64,000 nucleotides of DNA, from the NCBI GenBank assembly GCA_900542985.1, contig UQPQ01000006.1, forward strand, positions 16,104 to 80,103, in the 5' to 3' direction. Below the pieces are notes generated by a model. It was given only the letters and a program-made list of their open reading frames with translations, was not told where the DNA came from and searched no databases. Within the stretch, counting starts at the first letter, position 1; each line of letters opens with the position of its first letter. This DNA is from an uncultured Bacteroides sp. Its GTDB lineage: Bacteria > Bacteroidota > Bacteroidia > Bacteroidales > Bacteroidaceae. Position numbers and translations under genes: made by a program. Shown piece after piece: positions 1 through 9,630 of the stretch.

Positions 1-1407
1 TCCACGGGCATATCCTTCTTCAAAACGTACAGGCACCTCAGCCGGTACATTACGGGCAAACGACAGGGTATTGAACAACACCACCGGACGTCCTTTTTCC
101 TGCTGTGTTTTTACAGATGCAGCAAGGAAACTGGTCTGATCGGAAATCATATCCTTGGCTTCTGCATATGCAAATTCAAACTTACGGCGAAATTCATTGT
201 CGGTCATTACTCCACCATTACCTCCCCAACCATGGTCGGGGTAAATTTTAGCTTTCCATGCCTCATTAAGCCGCTCTACCGGATAAGCATTAAATGTACC
301 TTCTACCAATGCCCGCGAAGCCGACAAAGCCTCTGCAGCCGGTAACATCCGGTCTGCTTCTCTGCTCTTGGTAATAGCCTGTTCGTGCGAAGGGCCGTGG
401 ATATAGAGCCATACATTAGGACGCTCACCGTAAATTTCCGGCAGGTTCTGTGTAGACAAGTCTAAAGCATTGAAAAAGTTATCAGCAGTAGCATATTCAA
501 ATTTCGGAAGGTTTACTTTTTCCCACTTTTTCTCTCCATACTGGCGGATATATTCTACCTGATTCCACTTATCAATAAACACCGGTGTATTTTTTACAGG
601 CTTCTGATCCCACTTCAATTCGTAATTCAGCATGGCCGGCATCACGGTATGTGCTTTCTTCACATCATTGTATTTAGTATACCACAGTACAGCCTCTTTT
701 CCAAGTTCTTTTACTGCAGCTGTATCTTCCTTGGCCATTACGTTATAGAAATAAATATAATGGCCCGGGGTATAAGTCCGGACTTTCGACCCATCGGGAG
801 CCTTCCAGTAAAACAACCCTCTTTCATGACGACTGATGACGAGATTATCGACTCCTGCTTTTTTCATAATCTGCGGCATTTGCAGCGTACGTCCCGGCAC
901 ATCCACATTGAAGTACGACAAAGTCTGATATCCGTCGAAGTTTTTTTTCAACCAACGTGCTCCCAAATAAAATTGTCGTGCCAACGACTCTCCGGCATAC
1001 ATTTCTTCGTAAGGCTGAATAAAAGTACCGCCAATACAGATACGTCCTTCCTTTATATATTTATCGAACAGAGGCTTCGATTCGGGATGCCGGTGCAAAT
1101 ACTCCATCACAATAGAAGTTTGCTCGATATCCATCTTAAAGGTAGGATCTTCCTGCAGACGTTCCAAGAAAGGAGTCAGCCACAATGTATCACGGTCTGC
1201 AATACACGCATCAATATGATCCAACCAGGCCAAATCCTGATGTGTGGTCGTAAACAGATAAATACTCCCCTTTCCAAGTTGTGACTCGGACAGATTTTTC
1301 AACAGCGAATATGTTTCCTTATCGCAAGTATACAACTTATCCTCGAACTGTGCATGTGCAGCAGTCAGCGAGCATAGCCCCAATACAGCTAAATACAGTT
1401 TTTTCAT
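1..1407 (-). CDS. GH38-type alpha-mannosidase, C-terminus cut by window edge
   Basis: The reading frame is open from the ATG at 1405-1407 to the window edge, so about 469 N-terminal residues are visible. It begins MKKLYLAVLGLCSL and has a signal peptide ending near AAHAQ, so the enzyme is probably periplasmic. The GH38 signature THQDLAWLD (zinc-binding His and Asp) lies near residue 53, and FNVDVPGRTLQMPQI near residue 155 probably carries the nucleophile Asp. The family removes alpha-linked mannose from N-glycan-type substrates using zinc. It is clearly related to the GH38 protein encoded just upstream at 1646-4495 (shared HQD-AW, DVPGRT-QMPQI, APDGSKV and YIHGP blocks), so the two look like a tandem duplication. 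Exact linkage specificity cannot be read from the sequence. Confidence 0.88.
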   Translation of the reverse strand, partial: MKKLYLAVLGLCSLTAAHAQFEDKLYTCDKETYSLLKNLSESQLGKGSIYLFTTTHQDLAWLDHIDACIADRDTLWLTPFLERLQEDPTFKMDIEQTSIVMEYLHRHPESKPLFDKYIKEGRICIGGTFIQPYEEMYAGESLARQFYLGARWLKKNFDGYQTLSYFNVDVPGRTLQMPQIMKKAGVDNLVISRHERGLFYWKAPDGSKVRTYTPGHYIYFYNVMAKEDTAAVKELGKEAVLWYTKYNDVKKAHTVMPAMLNYELKWDQKPVKNTPVFIDKWNQVEYIRQYGEKKWEKVNLPKFEYATADNFFNALDLSTQNLPEIYGERPNVWLYIHGPSHEQAITKSREADRMLPAAEALSASRALVEGTFNAYPVERLNEAWKAKIYPDHGWGGNGGVMTDNEFRRKFEFAYAEAKDMISDQTSFLAASVKTQQEKGRPVVLFNTLSFARNVPAEVPVRFEEGYARG

Positions 1408-1482
1408 AGTGCTAAAAGTATGATTCTATTATTCTATTCTTATGCTTAGTTCTATCATTCTATCTTATTTGAACAAGAGTTC

Positions 1483-1566
1483 AACCGGCGTCGACGATTA
1501 TGCATCCAACGTCGCTGAACGTTCATTCGACGACGTTGGATATACATTCAGCGTCGTCAAACATAA
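1483..1566 (-). repeat. Array of four degenerate 21-bp units (array 1)
   Basis: Four consecutive 21-bp units (1483-1503, 1504-1524, 1525-1545, 1546-1566) lie in the 238-bp gap between the two GH38 genes. Read on the minus strand each unit follows roughly CRNCGACGYYGRAT plus a variable 7-bp tail. The same unit, also four times, occurs at 12177-12260 on the plus strand. An apparent 60-codon frame here merely translates the repeat into a 7-residue periodic peptide and is not believed to be a gene. Function unknown. Confidence 0.75.
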
Positions 1567-1645
1567 CGAGTAAAGTTCATCAGCATATAATGATTCTTCT
1601 ACCGTTTCACTTTAACCCGTCTTCATATAGTCTTAAAAAGCGGTA

Positions 1646-4495
1646 TTATTTCAAGACCAACTTAAACGTTTCGATAGCATGATGTCCCATCTTAAACCGT
1701 AAAGTCTTTCCAGACAAGTTCAACCGTTCTTCCTCTTCTTCAATCAAATTGGTACGTACTACTTCTTTTATTTCTTGAGGAAGCGTCACTTCTACTTCTT
1801 TGTCTTTGCCTTCCATCTCTACCAGACGAATAATCAGATTGTTTCCATAATCTGTCTTTTTAATCACAGATACCCCTACAAACGGATCGGATACTTGCAA
1901 GAAACTTTGGGCAGCAGGTAGGCTGCCGGTACCATTCTCTTTCCGGCAACTGAACAGAGGATGATTTGCCTCTACCCCAAACTGATAACCATTCTTCCAT
2001 CCTTCCTGGTGAGAAGTCAGAGAGAAATGGAAGTGATGCGTTCCTTTCTGGTGATACCAGTTGCCTTCACCATGACAGCTCTTATGAGAAGAAAGAAGTA
2101 CTCCCTGCAATACAGGATACGATGCAATCTCACGAGAAGGATCCACCCAATCGGCTACAGCTACGCAAGATGACATTGTCACTCCCAATCCACTGCCACT
2201 GGCAGAAATAAAATTCTGGATTTCACGCGGATGACTGTCTTTAGGATGATGTACATAAGTTCCTCCCCAGGCCCATCCACCGGGCTGAATGTTCAACTCA
2301 TCTTTGCCGACTTGCGCCACTCCCATCGGGACCTCATAATGCACATCGGCCCCACTCATGACATTTACAGGGAATGCAATACGGTACTGACGGTTGTGCT
2401 CTCCATCAAAATCTTTCAAGGTAACATCAAAGTCTATTTTCTTCTCGGTATGGTGGAAAGTAATAGTCTGTACTATTACTGCATGTTTGGTAGGCTGTTC
2501 ATTCACAAAGCGGGTAAACAGTTCCCCCGAATCGCTGACCTTCCATCGGGCCGGCATCGAACTGAGTGGAGTAATATCTCCAGGAGTCACATCGGTGATA
2601 CGGGTAAATTCTCCCGCTCCATTTCCTGTATATCCTAACTCAATCACATCACCACAAGCAAATTTCGAAGTATGCATCACTTCCTTTCCCAACTCTTTAT
2701 CGTATAAAGAAAGAATTCCTCCATTACCCAAAACGGCCTTGTAATACCGGTTTTCCAATGTGTTCGAATTATAACTTACTCCTTGATTTTCCATTTTGAT
2801 ATTCTTTCCTTCTTTCACGGTGTAAGTACGATACCCCATAGAAGGAACATTTTCTGCCATGAAAATCAGACGATATCCACCCTTTCCGTCCGAAAGAACC
2901 TGAGAAGCAACCTTATTTCCCTGCTCGTCCTTTACAAAGGCACGAGCCGAAGAAACAGGCACCTCTACCCACTTGCTCCGATTCCAGGAAAGATCATTAA
3001 ATACCACATAATTCCCTTTACGGGTATTGACTTCCGAAACAATCTGCTCCAAAGCATCATTCAACATAGACTGGCCCAAATCGCGTCCCACCTTCAGACT
3101 ATCCTCAAAAATCGCATCTGTGATTTCTCCATTCTTGCCTCCCAAACCATGATCCGGATAGATAGAAGCCATCCAGGCACGATCGAATTCCCCACGGGGA
3201 TACGTATCCAACTTCCCTTTCTTCCATAAACAGAAAGAGGTAAACGCTTCTGCTGCCGGAAGGAGTACCGCTGCCTCCCGCTTATAAGTGGTAGCCCGAT
3301 AATGGGCAGGTCCATGAATATAAAGCCACAAATCGGGGCGCTCGCCTTCTATCTTTCTGAAAGATGTATTTTCTCCCCGGACTGCCTCGAAATATTCTTC
3401 AGAGGTAGAGGCTTTAAGACGAGGCAATTCAACGCCAGCGGTTTCAGTAATCCGATTCCATTCATCAATAACAGGCTGGAAATCGACTGGTTTCGTTGCA
3501 TCACAGCTCATCAGGATAGCATAATGAGGAGGAATGGCATGCTTTTTGAAATAGTCTCCCCACAACTGAGTGCGATGATGCAGCTTATGTAACGCAGTAG
3601 GAGCATCCTGATCGAAGAATTTCCACATCAGAGAAGCCCAACCATAGTTGCCGGGAGTAAAAGTGAGCACCTTAGAACCATCCGGAGCATACCAGTCGTA
3701 CAAACCTTCTGCCATGCGGCTGACAAACAGATTGGGTATTCCACTCTTAGCAAGAATCTGAGGCATCTGCCAGGTACGTCCCGGCACATCAATGTTATTG
3801 GCTACCAAGTCATCACATCCGGGGAAATTCTCTTTCACCCATTTTCTTCCATAGTACGCCTGACGAACCAACTGTTCTCCACTAGAGAGCCCTTCGTAAG
3901 GTTGGTTGTAAGTAGCTCCCCATGTAAAACGTCCTTCTTTGTACAATTGGGCAACTTCTTCTTTTCTTTCCGGGTGAGCTTCCAGAAATTCCATCAGATT
4001 CAATGTCTGCTCCATTTCAAACTTAAATGAAGGATTTTTCTTCATCATCTCTAAAGCCGGAAGAATAATATTGTCGATACGGTCTTTCCGACAATAATCC
4101 GGTGTATTCATCCATGCTATATCCTGATGTGAAGATTGAATAATATGGATAGTACCGTTTTTAAAGTATCCCCAATCCGACGGAATATAGGGAACAATGG
4201 TCTGTTCGAGTATCTTCTGTTTCCCCTCCTTAATACTCAGCACTGCACGGTCTCCAATCATGGGCAGCCACACCAGAAAACTGTCCGGCCGTTCCGTAGA
4301 GATCACTTCACACGGCTTCCCGTCTAAAAAACCTTTCAGCTTACCTTCTGCCGGTTTATCTAATTTTACAAAAGAAAGTATCTTATATTCGTTTTCCTGC
4401 TTAAACTTCACCGGTGATACCGGATCAATCTGAGCTGCATTACCATTGGTTAAGAAACTCAGTAATAACAGTCCACTCACAAATTGTTTTTTCAT
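1646..4495 (-). CDS. GH38-type alpha-mannosidase
   Basis: This is a 949-residue protein with an N-terminal signal peptide (MKKQFVSGLLLLSFLTNGNA), so it is exported, probably to the periplasm. The GH38 catalytic domain is marked by SSHQDIAWMN near residue 120 (zinc His/Asp) and NNIDVPGRTWQMPQI near residue 232, where the Asp is the likely nucleophile. The C-terminal half is beta-rich, as expected for GH38 (residues about 560-949). It sits between a LacI-type regulator (173 bp upstream) and a second, related GH38 gene 238 bp downstream, all on the minus strand. This suggests a small mannoside-degrading unit under LacI control. The family hydrolyses alpha-mannosides; exact linkage and natural glycan are inference. 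Confidence 0.9.
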   Translation of the reverse strand: MKKQFVSGLLLLSFLTNGNAAQIDPVSPVKFKQENEYKILSFVKLDKPAEGKLKGFLDGKPCEVISTERPDSFLVWLPMIGDRAVLSIKEGKQKILEQTIVPYIPSDWGYFKNGTIHIIQSSHQDIAWMNTPDYCRKDRIDNIILPALEMMKKNPSFKFEMEQTLNLMEFLEAHPERKEEVAQLYKEGRFTWGATYNQPYEGLSSGEQLVRQAYYGRKWVKENFPGCDDLVANNIDVPGRTWQMPQILAKSGIPNLFVSRMAEGLYDWYAPDGSKVLTFTPGNYGWASLMWKFFDQDAPTALHKLHHRTQLWGDYFKKHAIPPHYAILMSCDATKPVDFQPVIDEWNRITETAGVELPRLKASTSEEYFEAVRGENTSFRKIEGERPDLWLYIHGPAHYRATTYKREAAVLLPAAEAFTSFCLWKKGKLDTYPRGEFDRAWMASIYPDHGLGGKNGEITDAIFEDSLKVGRDLGQSMLNDALEQIVSEVNTRKGNYVVFNDLSWNRSKWVEVPVSSARAFVKDEQGNKVASQVLSDGKGGYRLIFMAENVPSMGYRTYTVKEGKNIKMENQGVSYNSNTLENRYYKAVLGNGGILSLYDKELGKEVMHTSKFACGDVIELGYTGNGAGEFTRITDVTPGDITPLSSMPARWKVSDSGELFTRFVNEQPTKHAVIVQTITFHHTEKKIDFDVTLKDFDGEHNRQYRIAFPVNVMSGADVHYEVPMGVAQVGKDELNIQPGGWAWGGTYVHHPKDSHPREIQNFISASGSGLGVTMSSCVAVADWVDPSREIASYPVLQGVLLSSHKSCHGEGNWYHQKGTHHFHFSLTSHQEGWKNGYQFGVEANHPLFSCRKENGTGSLPAAQSFLQVSDPFVGVSVIKKTDYGNNLIIRLVEMEGKDKEVEVTLPQEIKEVVRTNLIEEEEERLNLSGKTLRFKMGHHAIETFKLVLK

Positions 4496-4632
4496 ATAAA
4501 AATCAATAAAAGGTTATATACAAAGAGTCAATTATCATTTTTCCCAACACTCCGATGATTGACAAACAAATCAAAAAAGTTTGTATTAGAATTCATATTA
4601 TCGAACTCTTTTTTATTTCAAAAGCTTCATTA

Positions 4633-4646
4633 TTTAATCGGTTAAA
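4633..4646. promoter_or_regulatory. Candidate LacI-family operator upstream of GH38
   Basis: TTTAATCGGTTAAA is a near-perfect palindrome centred on CG, with one mismatched pair. It contains AATCGGTT, which fits the AAnCGnTT core typical of LacI/PurR/CcpA operators. It lies between the LacI-type gene (stop at 4668) and the GH38 start at 4495, where a repressor of the mannosidase genes would act. A related palindrome is found at 5741-5754. Confidence 0.5.
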
Positions 4647-4667
4647 CATAACTACAAAAAAATATCA

Positions 4668-5684
4668 TTACATTTCTCCTATACAAGGCAAAAAAGTATT
4701 CTGCAATACCTTAGCTTGCAAAACGAAATCCTTTCCTTCACCAATATTAGCCAACAGAATATTAACAGCCTCTGCGCCTAACTCTTCTATAGGAAACACC
4801 GTAGCAGACATTTCCGGAGCCAAGACATCAAGTCCTGCCATCGTATGAAAAACTCCCATTTTAAAACGATGATAATCAATACCATGCTTCACCATATAAC
4901 GAATTGCAGCCATCGCTAAATAATGCGTTGTAAAGAAAAAGCCATCCACATCTGGTACTTCCCGAAAAAGACAATCTAATTTTTCATCTATATCAACCTT
5001 ATAGTTTTGTCTATCTACAAAGACTTTTAATGCGAAGTCCTCTTTCACTCCTGCTTCACGTAATGCCGCACTATAACCTTCTACACGTTGCTTCATCACA
5101 AAGAGATGAGCATCTGTTATCAAAGCCGCTATTTTTTTAGCTCCCTTATTTACTAAAGTTCCAACCAATTCATAAGCACTACCAAAGTTATCCACAATTA
5201 CATAGTTGGTCTCCATATTCTGATAATATCGATCAACTAATACAAAAGGAATATCCAACTTTTGTAAATACTTGATTCCTTTTACTTCAGTCTTAGTAGG
5301 AGCAATAATCAATCCATCTACTCTTTTGGCTATTAATGTATAGATTAATTCAGACTCTTTATTTCCATCGCCTTCCGAACTACATACAATCAGTGAATAA
5401 CCTTTTTTTGCAGCTTCCTTCTCTATATAATATGCCATATGTGCATAATAGGAATCCCGCAAGAAAGGAATTACAAGCCCCAGTGTTTTCGAAAAGCCTA
5501 AAGACAGGCTACGTGCAACAAGATTCGGACGATAATTAACTGATTCGGCATACTCCTTCACCCGTTTAATCGTGTTCTCACTAAAACCCTTACTTTTTCC
5601 TTGACCTGATAAGATCCAGGAAACAGTAGCTTTCGACAAATTCAATGCATTGGCAATATCCTTAATTGAAACACTCATATTCAA
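4668..5684 (-). CDS. LacI/GalR-family transcriptional regulator
   Basis: This 338-residue protein has an N-terminal LacI-type helix-turn-helix and hinge: VSIKDIANALNLSKATVSW (residues about 4-22) then ILSG and YRPNLVARSL near residue 55. A periplasmic-binding-protein-like sensor domain follows (from TLGLVIPF to the end), including the usual RVDGLIIAP segment. Such proteins bind palindromic operators and release them, or bind them, on sensing a sugar. Two in-frame ATGs (5684 and 5678) are possible starts. It is followed on the same strand by the GH38 genes, so it is the likely local regulator; its ligand (perhaps a mannoside) is inference. Confidence 0.9.
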   Translation of the reverse strand: MNMSVSIKDIANALNLSKATVSWILSGQGKSKGFSENTIKRVKEYAESVNYRPNLVARSLSLGFSKTLGLVIPFLRDSYYAHMAYYIEKEAAKKGYSLIVCSSEGDGNKESELIYTLIAKRVDGLIIAPTKTEVKGIKYLQKLDIPFVLVDRYYQNMETNYVIVDNFGSAYELVGTLVNKGAKKIAALITDAHLFVMKQRVEGYSAALREAGVKEDFALKVFVDRQNYKVDIDEKLDCLFREVPDVDGFFFTTHYLAMAAIRYMVKHGIDYHRFKMGVFHTMAGLDVLAPEMSATVFPIEELGAEAVNILLANIGEGKDFVLQAKVLQNTFLPCIGEM

Positions 5685-5740
5685 TCTTACTTCAAGAATT
5701 ATTAAAAGAATAAGACATACAAAAATATATATATTTTGAA

Positions 5741-5754
5741 TTTAACCGGATAAA
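5741..5754. promoter_or_regulatory. Candidate LacI-family operator upstream of the regulator gene
   Basis: TTTAACCGGATAAA is palindromic about the centre of CCGG with one mismatched pair. It is 57 bp upstream of the LacI-type start at 5684. Its likeness to the site at 4633-4646 suggests autoregulation by the same protein. Confidence 0.4.
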
Positions 5755-5917
5755 TAAGTCCTTTTTTCTTTTATGCATACTAAAAAACGATTTATAATTT
5801 CAATCTAATATTCTGATCTCACATCTTATAAATACAAACTTTATTTATCTCCATACATCAACTTTTCTTCTTTCAAGATTCTTCGCCTTCCTTAATCCAC
5901 CACGTATCCAAACATAA

Positions 5918-5973
5918 AAACTGCGTAGCAATCTTGCCTGTTGTCTACACAACCCAAGACTGCTACGCAGTTT
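5918..5973 (-). terminator. Hairpin downstream of recQ
   Basis: AAACTGCGTAGCA (5918-5930) is exactly complementary to TGCTACGCAGTTT (5961-5973) across a 30-nt loop. It lies 43 bp past the recQ stop. On the minus strand the stem runs into TTTTTATG, a U-rich tail suited to intrinsic termination. Confidence 0.75.
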
Positions 5974-6015
5974 ATATTATCACCCGAAAACAAGAGCGTT
6001 TTCGAAGCTATTTTA

Positions 6016-8199
6016 TTAATTAGCCATCTCTGAGATAAACTTGATACGCACCAGACGAATTTCCTCTTCAGTATAATCTGCACCTAATTCATCCATTGCA
6101 TCATCTATCTTGTCAGTAGTTGATTCCTTGAAGTAATCATAGATGTCCAACATATGATCTTCATCCATCACTTCGTTCAAGAAATAGTCGATATTCAGCT
6201 TAGTACCCGAATAAACAATTGCTTCTATCTCATCCAGCAATTCCCCGAATTCAATACCTTTTGCCACTGCAATATCATCGAGAGCTACTTTCCGGTCAAT
6301 ACTTTGAATAATAGAAACCTTTAATTTCGACTTATTGGCAACAGTACGTACTCTTAAATCTTCCGGACGGTCAATTTCATTTTCTTCACAGTGCTTCTTA
6401 ATCAGTTCACAGAATTCCTGTCCATAGCGCTTTGCCTTTCCAGCACCTACACCCGGTATATTCTGCAACTCCTCTAAAGTAACAGGATAAATCGTTGCCA
6501 TTGCTTCCAAAGACGGATCTTGGAAAATGACATAAGGAGGAACATCCAAACGTTTCGACATTTTTTTACGCAAATCCTTCAGCATTGAGAACAATGCTGG
6601 GTCTACCGCACACGAAGCGCCACTTCGCATAGGAACTTCTTCTGCTTCCTCTTCATCGAAATCCGCATCTTCTACAATCTTGAACGATTTCGGTTTCTTC
6701 AAGAACTTATGTCCTTCAGGAGTTACTTTCAGCAGCCCGTAGTTCTCTACATCTTTTGTCAAATACCCAGCAATCAGTGCCTGTCGGATTACCGCATTCC
6801 ACAATCGGTCTTCCTCTCCCATACCGTAGCCAAACACTTCCAGCTCTTCATGTTTGTGTGCCAGAACCTCAGAAGTTTCTTTTCCGAGCAGCACATCCAC
6901 TATATAGTCTTGCTTAAAGTTTTCTTTTACAGCAATGATTGTTTCAATCACTGCACACAACGAATCTTGCGCCTCCACTTGTTTTTTCGGATTTAAACAA
7001 TTATCACAATTTCCACAATTATCTTCAGTATATTCTTCCCCGAAATAATGTAGCAATATCTTTCTTCTACAAACAGATGATTCTGCATAAGCTGCAGTTT
7101 CCAGTAAAAGTTGTCGCCCTATTTCCTGCTCCGAAATCGGTTTTCCCTGCATAAACTTCTCCAGTTTCTGCAAATCCTTATTCGAATAGAATGCAAGGCA
7201 AATACCTTCACCTCCATCTCGTCCAGCCCGTCCGGTTTCCTGATAATACCCTTCCAGGCTCTTTGGAATATCGTAATGAATCACAAAACGCACATCCGGC
7301 TTATCGATACCCATACCAAAAGCAATGGTAGCTACAATCACATCAATGTCTTCTTTCAAAAAGGCATCCTGATTGGCATTTCGCGTAGCTGCATCCATCC
7401 CGGCATGATAAGGACGAGCCTTGATACCATTTGCCAGCAGCACTTCCGACAATTCTTCTACTTTCTTGCGACTCAAACAATAGATAATTCCCGACTTCTC
7501 ACTATTTTGCTTAATGAACTTGATAATCTCCTTATCTACGCTGTTTGTTTTCGGACGAACCTCATAATACAAATTCGGCCGGTTAAACGATGATCTGAAC
7601 TCTACCGCATCCGTCATCCCTAAGTTTTTCTGGATATCCATCTTCACCTTCGGGGTAGCCGTTGCAGTCAAAGCAATCACCGGAGCTTTACCTATTTCAT
7701 TGATGATAGGACGTATACGCCGATATTCCGGGCGGAAGTCATGTCCCCATTCCGAAATACAATGTGCCTCATCAATGGCATAGAAAGAGATTTTTACCTG
7801 TTTCAGAAAATCCACATTTTCCTCTTTCGTCAACGATTCGGGAGCCACATACAGCAACTTGGTCTTACCGTTTACTATATCCGACTTCACCTGATCGATT
7901 GCCGATTTTGTCAACGACGAATTAATGAAATGTGCCACACCATCTTCTTCACTGAAGTTTCGCATGGCATCCACCTGATTCTTCATCAGGGCAATTAGCG
8001 GAGATATAACAATTGCCGTTCCCTCCATTAACAAAGAGGGCAATTGATAACACAACGACTTGCCGCCACCGGTAGGCATCAGAACAAAAGTATCCTTTCC
8101 GGCGAGCAAATTACGAATGATAGCTTCCTGATTTCCTTTGAAAGTATCGAAGCCGAAATACCGCTTCAGTTGCTCCGTTAAATTGATAGATTCCGTCAT
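6016..8199 (-). CDS. recQ: ATP-dependent DNA helicase RecQ
   Basis: This 727-residue superfamily 2 helicase unwinds DNA 3' to 5' in recombination and fork repair. Visible motifs are Walker A MPTGGGKSLCYQLP (residues about 41-54), the DEAH box AIDEAHCISEWGHDFRPEYR, the helicase C motif QETGRAGRDGGEG, a zinc-binding cluster CRRKILLHYFGE to CGNCDNC, then RQC and HRDC regions (HRDC near ALFSMLKDLRKKMSKR). After HRDC there is a further helical tail of about 100 residues, typical of the longer Bacteroidetes RecQ. It follows clpX on the same strand with a 140-bp gap that has its own promoter-like -7 box, and it ends with a terminator hairpin. Confidence 0.96.
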   Translation of the reverse strand: MTESINLTEQLKRYFGFDTFKGNQEAIIRNLLAGKDTFVLMPTGGGKSLCYQLPSLLMEGTAIVISPLIALMKNQVDAMRNFSEEDGVAHFINSSLTKSAIDQVKSDIVNGKTKLLYVAPESLTKEENVDFLKQVKISFYAIDEAHCISEWGHDFRPEYRRIRPIINEIGKAPVIALTATATPKVKMDIQKNLGMTDAVEFRSSFNRPNLYYEVRPKTNSVDKEIIKFIKQNSEKSGIIYCLSRKKVEELSEVLLANGIKARPYHAGMDAATRNANQDAFLKEDIDVIVATIAFGMGIDKPDVRFVIHYDIPKSLEGYYQETGRAGRDGGEGICLAFYSNKDLQKLEKFMQGKPISEQEIGRQLLLETAAYAESSVCRRKILLHYFGEEYTEDNCGNCDNCLNPKKQVEAQDSLCAVIETIIAVKENFKQDYIVDVLLGKETSEVLAHKHEELEVFGYGMGEEDRLWNAVIRQALIAGYLTKDVENYGLLKVTPEGHKFLKKPKSFKIVEDADFDEEEAEEVPMRSGASCAVDPALFSMLKDLRKKMSKRLDVPPYVIFQDPSLEAMATIYPVTLEELQNIPGVGAGKAKRYGQEFCELIKKHCEENEIDRPEDLRVRTVANKSKLKVSIIQSIDRKVALDDIAVAKGIEFGELLDEIEAIVYSGTKLNIDYFLNEVMDEDHMLDIYDYFKESTTDKIDDAMDELGADYTEEEIRLVRIKFISEMAN

Positions 8200-8251
8200 T
8201 GTCCTTAATATTTTGTGAATTTTAGTTGCAAATAGCTCATGTCTACTTTAA

Positions 8252-8259
8252 CAAAGTTA
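8252..8259 (-). promoter_or_regulatory. Bacteroides-type -7 box for recQ
   Basis: The minus strand reads TAACTTTG (TAnnTTTG) 52 bp upstream of the recQ ATG, inside the 140-bp clpX-recQ gap. No clear -33 TTTG is present. Confidence 0.5.
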
Positions 8260-8339
8260 TAAACAACTTTCGATATTACACAAATATTCGGGATAATATT
8301 TTACTGAAAAAATATATTTTTCTCTACAAATCTCTCTTC

Positions 8340-9593
8340 TCAGCTCATTTGCAAACGAGACAAATTGGCCTTATTCATCTGTTCTTTGGCATACTCCAGC
8401 GTCACGGTGAATGTATCAACTTTCCGAGAAGGAATTTCAAACATTGTATCCATCATAATGGTTTCTACAATTGAGCGCAGTCCACGTGCTCCCAATTTAT
8501 ATTCCACAGCCTTGTCTACAATGTATTCAAATACTTCAGGTTCGAACTCCAGTTTCACTCCATCCATTTCGAACAGTTTGATATACTGTTTTATGATTGA
8601 GTTCTTCGGTTCTGTCAGAATATTCCGTAAAGCTGTACGGTCCAAAGGATTCAGATAAGTAAGGATAGGCAAACGGCCGATAATTTCCGGAATCAGACCG
8701 AACGATTTCAAGTCCTGCGGTGCAATATACTGCATCAGATTATTACGGTCGACTTTTACCGTTTCCTTTGCAGCGCTATACCCTACCACATTCGTATTCA
8801 GTCGTTGCGCAATCTTACGCTCAATACCGTCGAATGCTCCTCCACAAATAAAGAGAATATTCTTCGTATTTACCGGAATCAATTTCTGCTCCGGATGCTT
8901 ACGGCCTCCCTGAGGAGGAACATTTACAATCGAGCCTTCCAGCAACTTCAGCAAGCCCTGTTGCACACCTTCTCCACTCACGTCGCGAGTAATGGAAGGA
9001 TTGTCTCCCTTGCGGGCTATTTTATCTATCTCGTCGATAAACACAATTCCCCGTTCCGCTTCTTCCACATTATAATCGGCAGCCTGCAACAGTCGGGTCA
9101 AGATACTTTCAATGTCTTCCCCCACATAACCAGCCTCTGTCAGCACAGTAGCATCTACAATAGTAAACGGCACATGCAGCAGTTTTGCAATGGTACGCGC
9201 CAATAAAGTCTTTCCGGTACCCGTACTTCCCACCATGATGATATTCGACTTTTCAATCTCCACATCATTCTGGTCTTTAGGCTGGAGCAAACGCTTGTAG
9301 TGATTATATACCGCTACCGAAAGATAGCGTTTTGCGTCATCCTGTCCAATCACATACTGGTCGAGAAACTCCTTGATGTCCTTAGGTTTCGGAAGTTCCT
9401 TCAGATTCAAGTCTCCGGCAGCCGACGATGCATTCTGATGCATTGCTTCTTTCACAATCTCATAAGCCTGTTCCGAGCAACTGTCACAAATACATCCGTT
9501 TACTCCGGTAATCAGAAATCCAACTTCGTTTTCCGAACGCCCGCAGAAGCTACAACGTCTCTTTCCTTTCGATGATTTATTATTATCTTCCAA
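8340..9593 (-). CDS. clpX: ATP-dependent Clp protease ATP-binding subunit ClpX
   Basis: ClpX is the 417-residue AAA+ unfoldase that feeds tagged proteins to ClpP. The N-terminal zinc-binding domain shows two CxxC pairs (CSFCGRSE at residues 14-17 and CICDSC near 34-39). Walker A is [15 protein letters not shown], Walker B is [12 protein letters not shown], and the C-terminal sensor-2 segment is [13 protein letters not shown]. The length is normal for the family. It lies 37 bp after clpP in the same direction, so clpP-clpX form the usual bicistronic unit. Confidence 0.97.
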   Translation of the reverse strand: MEDNNKSSKGKRRCSFCGRSENEVGFLITGVNGCICDSCSEQAYEIVKEAMHQNASSAAGDLNLKELPKPKDIKEFLDQYVIGQDDAKRYLSVAVYNHYKRLLQPKDQNDVEIEKSNIIMVGSTGTGKTLLARTIAKLLHVPFTIVDATVLTEAGYVGEDIESILTRLLQAADYNVEEAERGIVFIDEIDKIARKGDNPSITRDVSGEGVQQGLLKLLEGSIVNVPPQGGRKHPEQKLIPVNTKNILFICGGAFDGIERKIAQRLNTNVVGYSAAKETVKVDRNNLMQYIAPQDLKSFGLIPEIIGRLPILTYLNPLDRTALRNILTEPKNSIIKQYIKLFEMDGVKLEFEPEVFEYIVDKAVEYKLGARGLRSIVETIMMDTMFEIPSRKVDTFTVTLEYAKEQMNKANLSRLQMS

Positions 9594-9630
9594 CGTTATT
9601 TCTGTTTTAAGCGATTCTTTTATTCACTTC

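Larger units (their letters stand above)
5685..6015. other. Intergenic region between lacI start and recQ end
   Basis: This 331-bp AT-rich gap holds the candidate operator at 5741-5754 (upstream of the regulator) and the recQ terminator hairpin at 5918-5973. I see no gene in it; a 63-codon frame at 5892-6083 only reads through the hairpin and into recQ. Confidence 0.7.

Noticed and set aside
649..1284. 211-codon plus-strand frame
   Set aside because: It is antisense to the left GH38 gene, whose minus-strand frame has signal peptide and catalytic motifs.
1483..1566. CRISPR array
   Set aside because: Units are contiguous and degenerate with no unique spacers of constant length, and no cas genes are present in the window.
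1500..1682. Small plus-strand gene (60 codons)
   Set aside because: It translates the 21-bp repeat into a 7-residue periodic peptide and runs into the GH38 3' end.
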